Assembly: GCF_009671245.1 (NCBI RefSeq)
Contig: NZ_VTFS01000001.1
Location: 531,914-595,913, forward strand
DNA length: 64,000 nt
Source: Marinicella rhabdoformis
GTDB lineage: Bacteria; Pseudomonadota; Gammaproteobacteria; Xanthomonadales; Marinicellaceae
Direction of reading: 5' to 3'
In this document: piece by piece, positions 57,817 to 64,000 of the stretch
Numbering within the stretch: position 1 is the first letter of the stretch
Layout of the letters: every line of letters starts with the position of its first letter
The notes under the pieces: generated by a model
What the model was told of the DNA's origin: nothing
Databases searched by the model: none
Seen by the model: only the letters and a program-made list of their open reading frames with translations
Program-made: the position numbers and the translations under genes

Positions 57817-58736
57817 GGATTCACCTTGATGAGTTTATTGTTGAGTAATTGTTGATTGGGGTATTTCACGTCCCAGATTAAACCGCACCATTCCATCAAC
57901 TTTAATGCATAAAATGACAGGTCTATTTGCCAGGGTTTAAAACCTTGTTTGATTGAACCCGGTGCACAATGGTGGTTGTTGTGCCACCCTTCACCCAAGG
58001 TTAATATCGCCAAAACAAAGTTATTCCTGCTGTCGTCTTTGGTCCGGTAGTCTCTGGTTCCGATTAAATGCGCCAGTGAGTTAATCGAAAATGTCACATG
58101 CGCCAGTAAAACTGTTGAAATAAAATAACCCCAAACCAAGAACTGACCGCCGCTTGTACCGAGACTTGGAAAACTTGTTGCCACCCAACTACCGACCACA
58201 TATAACAACGCACCGTACAACACAGGAAACACCATGTCGTAGCGGTCAATCCAATACAATGATTTAACTTTCGCTAAATCCTTCACTTGGCTGTGATCAG
58301 TTTGAAAATTCTGTTTACGCAAAAACCACAAAACGTGACTTTCCCAAAATCCTTTACTGGGCGTGTGCACATCTGCTTCTGTATCAGCATGACTGTGATG
58401 ACGTCGGTGGTGTGCAGCCCACCACAATGGTCCCCTTTGTGTGGCAGTAGTACCAATAACAGCAAAGGTGACTTGAACCCAGCGGAAAGTTTTGAAGGCC
58501 TTGTGAGAAAAGAAACGATGAAAAAATGCGGTTATAGCAAACATCCTCAACACATAAGAAACAACCATAACGATCAACGCGGCATGCGAGTAGCCGACAT
58601 AAAAAACCGCCAAACATGCCACGTGCATGGCTATAAAAGGGATGATGCGACTCAAATCTATGCGATGACCTTCATCTGTCTTTTGATGATCAGCCGCTTT
58701 TTCGTTGTCGAACCAATTGAGAATAAAATTTAACAT
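57813..58736 (-). CDS. Membrane fatty acid desaturase (acyl-CoA/delta-9 type)
   Basis: 307 residues from the ATG at 58736 (AGG 7 bases upstream); a GTG at 58757 would add 7 residues. It carries the three histidine boxes of membrane di-iron desaturases: HRFFSH, HHRRHHSHAD and GEGWHNNHH, among four membrane helices. It should put a double bond in acyl chains that the Cfa-like enzymes downstream can then modify. First gene of the operon; its promoter is in the 105-base gap to the divergent lipoprotein gene. Confidence 0.92.
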   Translation of the reverse strand: MLNFILNWFDNEKAADHQKTDEGHRIDLSRIIPFIAMHVACLAVFYVGYSHAALIVMVVSYVLRMFAITAFFHRFFSHKAFKTFRWVQVTFAVIGTTATQRGPLWWAAHHRRHHSHADTEADVHTPSKGFWESHVLWFLRKQNFQTDHSQVKDLAKVKSLYWIDRYDMVFPVLYGALLYVVGSWVATSFPSLGTSGGQFLVWGYFISTVLLAHVTFSINSLAHLIGTRDYRTKDDSRNNFVLAILTLGEGWHNNHHCAPGSIKQGFKPWQIDLSFYALKLMEWCGLIWDVKYPNQQLLNNKLIKVNP

Positions 58737-58841
58737 GTGGCCTATGTTAGTCACCACCAGTGAATTTTATGTGAAAGTCAATTCCACAAAATATCGACAT
58801 CCTGTACGTAGAATAAACGTTTTATACAGAAAGCTTATTCA
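58737..58841. promoter_or_regulatory. Divergent promoter region of the lipid cluster
   Basis: 105 bases between two divergent genes that belong to the same kind of cluster, so a common control site is expected here. A partial inverted repeat CTGTA...TACAG frames GAATAAACGTTTTAT at about 58800-58827. I could not identify a firm -35/-10 pair or an ECF-type site in either direction. Confidence 0.4.
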
Positions 58842-59396
58842 ATGAAAACACTCATTATTTTAACTTTAATCGCTGTTGTCTTAATTGCATGTACTCGATC
58901 TCCAAACTTAAAGCTCAATCGCTCTGAATCGGCTTATAAGTCTGTGATTTCCAATTACCCTGCGACAAGCACAGCTGATGCCAAAACGCGCTTTGAATCT
59001 GTGTTTAAAAACTTCCATATCGATGCCACAGAGCAAAACATTCGCGCCTTGTATGCCGACAAGTTTCACTTCAATGACACTTTTGTCATCATGAATGACA
59101 TTGAAGACTTGGTGCCACACATGATCAAAACTGCTAAAAATGTTGAAATCACCACAGTTGATATCCATGAAGTCATCAAAACTGAAACCGATTATTACTT
59201 AAAATGGACCATGCACATGAAATTTACAGCCGTGGGTAAGAACATCGATTCTCTATCTATGGGCATGAGTCAATTGCGTTTCAATGAACAAGGTAAAGTC
59301 ATATTCCATCAAGATTATTGGGATGGTTCCGAAAACCTTTACGAGCACTTACCTTTGATTGGGCGGTTTGTTAAAAAAATAAAGTCACAACTTTAA
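58842..59396 (+). CDS. NTF2/SnoaL-like lipoprotein
   Basis: 184 residues with a lipoprotein signal (LIAVVLIAC, cysteine at 17). Residues about 45-175 fit the NTF2/SnoaL-like cone fold: TRFESVFKNFHIDATEQNIRALYADKFHFNDTFVIMNDIEDLVPHM is typical, and the end has GKVIFHQDYWDGSENLYEHLP. NTF2-like genes often accompany the cfa/DUF1365/photolyase set. Likely a small-molecule or lipid-binding protein on a membrane face. Divergent from the desaturase operon and followed by a strong terminator. Confidence 0.85.
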   Translation: MKTLIILTLIAVVLIACTRSPNLKLNRSESAYKSVISNYPATSTADAKTRFESVFKNFHIDATEQNIRALYADKFHFNDTFVIMNDIEDLVPHMIKTAKNVEITTVDIHEVIKTETDYYLKWTMHMKFTAVGKNIDSLSMGMSQLRFNEQGKVIFHQDYWDGSENLYEHLPLIGRFVKKIKSQL

Positions 59397-59423
59397 AATG
59401 GACCACTTTAGATCGTCACCCAC

Positions 59424-59461
59424 AAAAAAACGCCAGTTGAATTTTCAGACTGGCGTTTTTT
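59424..59461. terminator. Bidirectional intrinsic terminator
   Basis: A7-CGCCAGT (59424-59437) pairs with ACTGGCG-T6 (59449-59461) over an 11-base loop. It serves both the NTF2-like gene and the convergent DUF523/DUF1722 gene. Confidence 0.92.
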
Positions 59462-59476
59462 ATTCTTCAATATGTT

Positions 59477-60454
59477 TCAACTGATAAAGTATTTATTTTT
59501 AAATTGAGCCTGATTGAATTGATCAAATGATTGTGGAAAGGGAGATAAATACTTTTGATTGATTAAATATTCAACATTGAATTTTTCTATATAATGTTTT
59601 AACAAAGTGAGCGGCACCAACAATTCCACATCGCCATTCTGGTACAAATCTATCAAATTCAATATGCTGTGTTTACTGGCGTGATCCAAATCATTTTTTA
59701 TAAAGCCCAGCATGTGCTGCATGACATTGACATGATCACCCGGAACCGCCCTTTGAGACAGGGCAAACATAAACAAAGCAAAGTACGCACTTGACAGTTC
59801 ATCAAATGGTTCGCTGCCTGCTTTAGCTACCAACTGTCCTAACTCCCTGTAGTGCTTTTCAGAGCGCACTTGTAGTAGGTATTTGTATTTGGTATGGAAT
59901 GCCACCAATGATTTAGGCAAAGGCTTAGCCAAAACGTCTTCTTTCCATTCAGCATGGGCAAAAACACGTGTCAAAAAGTTTTCACGCAGCACCGCATCAT
60001 TCAACCGCCCTGCTTCTTCCATAGGCATCAGCGGGTAGGCTTTTTGTATTCGCTTAGCAAATGCACCTTGGTCAGGATCAGGCCCCGGCATGCCGTTTTC
60101 GTTATAGACTTTGACACCGAACAATCCGCAGCTGGGTGATTTTTGCATAAAAATAAAACCATCTAAATCTGCAAAATCTGCAACTCTTTTGTCAGCCAGC
60201 GCCACCAAATCATCAGTAAAGTCATTGCTGTGATCAGTCACATTTTTAACCCTGATGTCATCTCCTTGTTGGACTAACCTGATGGGTTCTCGAGGAATGC
60301 CCATACCAATTTCCACTTCTGGACAAACCGGTTTGTAATCAAACCATTCAGACAATTCCTCAACACAATAAGCCGAACGTTTGTGTGATCCATTAAACCT
60401 GACACTTTTTCCTAATAGACAGGAACTGATTCCCAGTGTTATTTTTTTACTCAT
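59477..60454 (-). CDS. DUF523 (TudS-like) and DUF1722 (YbgA-like) fusion protein
   Basis: 325 residues. The first half is DUF523, with three conserved cysteines C12 (ISSCLLG), C44 (VCPEVEIGMG) and C109 (SPSCGLFG) that in TudS-type thiouracil desulfurases hold a [4Fe-4S] cluster. The second half (about 170-310) is DUF1722 (LVAFHTKYKYLLQVRSEKHYRELGQLVA). In E. coli the DUF1722 gene ybgA neighbours phrB, and the fused form is often near photolyase clusters, as here about 9 kb away. Substrate not known; removal of sulphur from a damaged or modified base is a reasonable hypothesis. Confidence 0.9.
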   Translation of the reverse strand: MSKKITLGISSCLLGKSVRFNGSHKRSAYCVEELSEWFDYKPVCPEVEIGMGIPREPIRLVQQGDDIRVKNVTDHSNDFTDDLVALADKRVADFADLDGFIFMQKSPSCGLFGVKVYNENGMPGPDPDQGAFAKRIQKAYPLMPMEEAGRLNDAVLRENFLTRVFAHAEWKEDVLAKPLPKSLVAFHTKYKYLLQVRSEKHYRELGQLVAKAGSEPFDELSSAYFALFMFALSQRAVPGDHVNVMQHMLGFIKNDLDHASKHSILNLIDLYQNGDVELLVPLTLLKHYIEKFNVEYLINQKYLSPFPQSFDQFNQAQFKNKYFIS

Positions 60455-60546
60455 GATTTGCCTTTCAGTAAAATAGTTTTATAAGTCTGGCATTGTGACA
60501 CAAGGGCATCAAAATTGCGTGAATGAAATTTCATCAAAATTCAGGC

Positions 60547-60572
60547 AAAAAAAGGACCTGATCAACAGGCCC
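60547..60572 (-). terminator. Intrinsic terminator after deaD
   Basis: On the minus strand GGGCCTG and CAGGTCC form a 7-bp stem (one G-U) with a 5-base loop, followed by seven T. It begins 21 bases beyond the deaD stop. Confidence 0.85.
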
Positions 60573-60592
60573 ATTTCAAATTTTATAAACTT

Positions 60593-62467
60593 TTATTTGC
60601 GTTTAAAATTCTTGGACTTGCCTTTACCAGCACTGCCTTTACCACCTTTGTCGAAACGCTTGCGGTTTCTATTCGGTGCTTTTTTATCAAATCGTTTTTT
60701 GCTTGGCTCTGAATGACTGCCGCCATATCCACCATCACGCTTTTCTCCTTTACCTACGGGTGCAATAAAGCTTTTTCGTCCGCAGACTCTGGCATTTTTT
60801 AGTATCTTTAAAATTTCAGCCGGCATATCTGATGGTAAATCAACTGTTGAAATGTCATCATACAATTCAATCATGCCAATGTATTCACGGTCTAAATCTG
60901 CTTCGTTGGCAATCATGCCTACGATGTTACTCGGATTCACACCGTGCTTTCTACCCACATCCAACTGATACCTTTCCATTGGAATCTCAGGATGCGCTTT
61001 TAAAGGTTGTGGCTCTTTATCTACAGCTTCTGATGAACGGCTGCGACGCTCTCCGCGCTTGTCACCAAAACGGTCACTTCCTCGGTCATTGGCATCATAA
61101 TCATCCCTGCGGTTTGAATCACGGCTGTGTTTCTCACCTTTGGTTTCTGTTAATAACAAACCTTTATCACCATGTAACATGTATGCCAAAGCAGCGGCTA
61201 TGTTTTTGAATTCAAACTCATTCTCATGCTGCATTTCATTGATCAGGTTTTGGTAAAAGCTGATGTCTTTGGCCACCAAGGTTTCCATGATTTGATTCTT
61301 GAAACGCTGGGTGCGATTTTGATTGATGTCATCCACAGTCGGGATATTCATCGGTTTGATGTCTTGCTTGGTGGCTTTCTCAATTTGTCTCAACATGCGT
61401 TGTTCACGGCGTGAGATAAACAAAATAGCTTCACCAGAACGGCCAGCACGACCGGTACGACCAATCCTGTGTACGTAAGACTCAGTGTCATAAGGGATGT
61501 CGTAATTGATCACGTGACTGATACGCTCTACGTCCAATCCACGTGCCACAACGTCTGTACCGATGATGATATCGATCGAACCGTTTTTCAATTTAGCAAC
61601 CAAACGCTCTCTTTGTTTTTGCACAATGTCGCCGTTCAGCGCTTCTGCCGAGAATCCACGGGCTTGTAATTTTTCAGCCAACTCTTCAGTCGCCATTTTG
61701 GTGCGCACAAAGATGATAACACCATCAAATTCTTCAACTTCTAAAACACGGGTCAAAGCTTCCATCTTCTTCAAACCGCTGACCATCCAGTAGCGTTGAT
61801 TGATGTTTTTCGCTGTTGCTGTTTTGTTGGCAATCTTAATATCAACAGGCTTATTTAAGTGGTTAACCGCCACTTTTTTCACTTCTTTTGGCATGGTAGC
61901 CGAGAACAAAGCGATTTGACGCGTTTTTGGCGTGTGACTCAAAATCCAATCGACATCATCGATAAAACCCATACGTAACATTTCATCGGCTTCATCCAAA
62001 ACCAATGAAGTCAAACTGTCTAACTTCAACGTTTTGCGGCGCATGTGATCCATCACACGGCCGGGTGTACCAACAACCACTTGTACGCCACGTTTCAATT
62101 GTCTTAACTGGATGTCATAACTTTGACCACCGTAAATAGGCAAGACATGAAAACCATCAATGTGTTTTGCATAGCTTTGAAAAGCTTCGGCCACTTGAAT
62201 CGCCAACTCACGTGTCGGTGTCAACACCATCACTTGAACACCTTTGGCACTCATGTCTAAGTTTGACAAAATGGGTAAAGCAAATGCCGCTGTTTTACCG
62301 GTACCTGTTTGTGCTTGGCCAAGTACGTCTTTACCTGACAGAATGGCTGGAATACTTTCCGCTTGAATTGGAGATGGTTGTTCGTAACCGCTTTCTTGGA
62401 CTGCTTTTAAGACAGCATCAGACAGGCCCAGGTCGTTAAATGTACCTGTAGGTTGTGTTTCAGACAT
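60593..62467 (-). CDS. deaD: ATP-dependent RNA helicase DeaD/CsdA
   Basis: 624 residues. DEAD-box core: Q motif (YEQPSPIQ), Walker A AQTGTGKT (about 52-59), PTRELA, DEAD at 158-161, SAT, and HRIGRTGRAGR. After the core comes the DbpA-like RNA-binding domain (about 485-560, VGRKHGVNPSNIVGMIANEADLDREYIGMIEL) and a basic, glycine-rich tail. CsdA unwinds RNA in ribosome assembly and mRNA turnover, especially in the cold; a CspA-family gene is also in this window. Single gene with its own terminator. Normal length. Confidence 0.95.
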   Translation of the reverse strand: MSETQPTGTFNDLGLSDAVLKAVQESGYEQPSPIQAESIPAILSGKDVLGQAQTGTGKTAAFALPILSNLDMSAKGVQVMVLTPTRELAIQVAEAFQSYAKHIDGFHVLPIYGGQSYDIQLRQLKRGVQVVVGTPGRVMDHMRRKTLKLDSLTSLVLDEADEMLRMGFIDDVDWILSHTPKTRQIALFSATMPKEVKKVAVNHLNKPVDIKIANKTATAKNINQRYWMVSGLKKMEALTRVLEVEEFDGVIIFVRTKMATEELAEKLQARGFSAEALNGDIVQKQRERLVAKLKNGSIDIIIGTDVVARGLDVERISHVINYDIPYDTESYVHRIGRTGRAGRSGEAILFISRREQRMLRQIEKATKQDIKPMNIPTVDDINQNRTQRFKNQIMETLVAKDISFYQNLINEMQHENEFEFKNIAAALAYMLHGDKGLLLTETKGEKHSRDSNRRDDYDANDRGSDRFGDKRGERRSRSSEAVDKEPQPLKAHPEIPMERYQLDVGRKHGVNPSNIVGMIANEADLDREYIGMIELYDDISTVDLPSDMPAEILKILKNARVCGRKSFIAPVGKGEKRDGGYGGSHSEPSKKRFDKKAPNRNRKRFDKGGKGSAGKGKSKNFKRK

Positions 62468-62572
62468 AAATATAGGAGTGGCGCAAGCGCAATGATAAAA
62501 ATAGTGCGCGGATTATACAGGAAAACCCGCGCCCTGTCTGTAATTATCAAGCACTCGGCACTTTTTTTCTTC

Positions 62573-63301
62573 TTAATCGGACAAATAATAGCTGACAGTA
62601 GAAACCACTCGCACTTTCTTGATGTGCGGGTTGTTCTTGTCACGGGCTGAAATACTGAACTGTCCTTGTGATGCTTTCTTGATTTTCCCCAACAAACTAC
62701 TCGAATCTTTAGCAAACTTATCAGCCACTTCACGCGCTTTGCGGGTCGCTTCTTCAATCATTTCAGGTTTGACTTCATTCAATCGGGTGAACAGGTATTC
62801 TGTTTGACTGTCATATTGGTCACCTGCCAAAACGATACCTTGCTTACCCAAGTCAGATAACGAACCCATTACCTCTCTGACAGCATCGATTTGATGTGAA
62901 TAAACTGTAACAGTCAGTGTCGCAGTGAACCTAAAAGGTGCTTGCTGGTTGCCACCATATTGTTGTGCTGACTTGTCTGTTATCGTCGGTGTTGAAGTAC
63001 TGATTTCTTCCGCATTCACACCATGCTCAGTCAAAAACGATTTAATTTGAGCCGTTTGTGAATCGATGGCACCATATAATTCTGTCAGGTCATTGCTGGC
63101 CACATTGAATTTAATTGGCCAAATAACAACATCAGCTTTGAATTCACGTTCAGACAATCCTTTAACAGTGACACTGCGATCTAATTGTTTGTAACTTAAT
63201 GCCGATTGTCCTAACAAATACCCCAATCCCACCAATCCTAAGCAAATGAATACGCCCAAGATAAAAGCACCACCTTTACTGTTTTTCTGATTCATCATCA
63301 T
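62573..63301 (-). CDS. SIMPL (DUF541) domain protein, periplasmic, membrane-anchored
   Basis: 242 residues with an N-terminal membrane anchor (about 12-30, FILGVFICLGLVGLGYLLG). The SIMPL/DUF541 domain covers about 40-240, with RSVTVKGLSEREFKADVVIWPIKF at the start and RKAREVADKFAKD with QFSISARD near the end. Family members have been linked to oxidative stress defence and signalling, but mechanism is unclear. It has two or three in-frame ATGs at the start (63301, 63298, 63295); the first is used here. No partner gene nearby. Confidence 0.87.
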   Translation of the reverse strand: MMMNQKNSKGGAFILGVFICLGLVGLGYLLGQSALSYKQLDRSVTVKGLSEREFKADVVIWPIKFNVASNDLTELYGAIDSQTAQIKSFLTEHGVNAEEISTSTPTITDKSAQQYGGNQQAPFRFTATLTVTVYSHQIDAVREVMGSLSDLGKQGIVLAGDQYDSQTEYLFTRLNEVKPEMIEEATRKAREVADKFAKDSSSLLGKIKKASQGQFSISARDKNNPHIKKVRVVSTVSYYLSD

Positions 63302-63389
63302 TCAATTCTTTTCTGTTGTTTCCATTGACTGATATCTTACATGGAAATTCAATATTATTTTAGTTTCACATTATGTTTTGACTGCTATT

Positions 63390-63953
63390 TCAATTCATAA
63401 CCACATCTAACTTTGACCATTTCGATAACCAGCCTTTTGATTGAATGCGGTTTTTAAACACGCCCTTTGAACGCTTAGGGTTGTGTGTCAATTTCAGATC
63501 GAACAGGGAGTCAAAGCCAAATGCTGAAACACATTCCAGTTGGCCATTATTCAATAAACGTATTGCAATGGCCGTCTCTTTCTCAGGCCAATAACACATG
63601 GCATCAACAACGTCTTTATAAGGCCGGTCACCATTCCTGAGGTGCATTAAAGCTTGGTTACGAACCTGCCAATTTACACCCGGCATCAGTATCTTCAAGT
63701 CATGTTCGCATTTCAGGTAACGCCGTTCTTCCACCTCGTGAGGGTCAAAATAAATCACATCGACATCATTCAGCGGCGTTGGCACTGATTTGTTGTGCAA
63801 ATGATCCCAAACCATATTACGAACAAATCCAGCTGCCACATAAGCTTGTGGCATGTCCATTTGACAGACAGAAGTCAATACCCTCATCCTCATCACATCA
63901 TTCACAACCCACTCTTTAACACGTTGTGACAAGCTTTCTTCCAGACTCAACAA
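63390..63953 (-). CDS. Nucleotidyltransferase-family protein (DUF925 type)
   Basis: 187 residues from a TTG at 63953; the frame stays open to the right edge of the window without an ATG, so the true start could lie outside. The nucleotidyltransferase-like core is AAGFVRNMVWDHLHNK followed by LNDVDVIYFDPHEVEER, with the DVD acidic pair, as in the family of stand-alone nucleotidyltransferase-like proteins. MRVLTSVCQMDMPQAYVAAGFVRN is close to the usual N-terminus, so at most a few residues should be missing. Substrate unknown. Confidence 0.82.
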   Translation of the reverse strand: MLSLEESLSQRVKEWVVNDVMRMRVLTSVCQMDMPQAYVAAGFVRNMVWDHLHNKSVPTPLNDVDVIYFDPHEVEERRYLKCEHDLKILMPGVNWQVRNQALMHLRNGDRPYKDVVDAMCYWPEKETAIAIRLLNNGQLECVSAFGFDSLFDLKLTHNPKRSKGVFKNRIQSKGWLSKWSKLDVVMN

Positions 63954-64000
63954 GATGCCAAAGATAAAGACGAACCGACAGCTTCTGCTATCGCATTGAT

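Overview
The window looks like chromosome of a marine-type, moderately AT-rich gammaproteobacterium. Its housekeeping genes (slyX, uup, deaD, acnD/prpF, cspA-type, phrB) are gammaproteobacterial in kind. Several secreted proteins carry a short 'IFxDGFE'-like tail that I associate with Marinicella-like bacteria. That genus-level guess is inference; no rRNA or tRNA gene was seen.

Positions 1-11926 are a minus-strand restriction/defence island. It holds an unusual type I restriction-modification operon: two complete hsdM genes, a small PD-(D/E)xK nuclease-like gene between them, hsdS and hsdR. Directly downstream on the same strand are three very AT-rich genes: an HsdM/HsdS-like fusion whose catalytic motifs have decayed (APPF for NPPF, no motif I glycine loop), a protein with a HEPN-type RNxxxH motif, and a truncated gene at the window edge with a possible D...QxK nuclease motif. 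This trio is the best candidate for an undescribed system. From 11927 to 12911 is a gene-free stretch with five palindromic repeats.

Positions 12912-25075 hold a crotonase; a secreted cytochrome c/DUF1501/DUF1800 trio; a TraB/GumN-like protein; prpF; a ParE/ParD-type toxin-antitoxin pair; an M28 peptidase; a cold-shock protein; and acnD. The toxin-antitoxin pair sits exactly in front of prpF and is bracketed by a 48-bp duplication of the prpF 5' end, so it looks inserted. A 51-residue secreted peptide at 24894-25049 ends in the IFKDGFE tail.

Positions 25076-37185 hold a TIGR03032-TPR-glycosyltransferase-like fusion, an M36 metallopeptidase, the tyrosine/homogentisate operon (hppD-hmgA-fahA) with a divergent MarR regulator and a clear double operator, an unknown secreted protein, a decayed marR fragment, and an S8 subtilase. 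The secreted peptidases and the aromatic amino acid pathway suggest a protein-degrading heterotroph.

Positions 37490-48770 hold uup, a Ser/Thr kinase fused to a formylglycine-generating-enzyme-like domain, a PLP dehydratase, a DUF938 methyltransferase, a beta-propeller protein, an MFS transporter, a TPR membrane protein and slyX. An inverted pair of perfect DnaA boxes lies after slyX.

Positions 48771-59396 are one lipid-remodelling and light-stress cluster: desaturase, FAD oxidoreductase, DUF1365, cyclopropane-synthase-like methyltransferase, DUF2878, DUF1295, a second such methyltransferase, then a histidine kinase, response regulator and photolyase, almost all overlapping, with a divergent NTF2-like lipoprotein. 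Related sets in other proteobacteria are commonly controlled by an ECF sigma/ChrR pair; here a two-component system takes that place. The window ends with a DUF523-DUF1722 protein, deaD, a SIMPL-domain protein and a nucleotidyltransferase-family protein.
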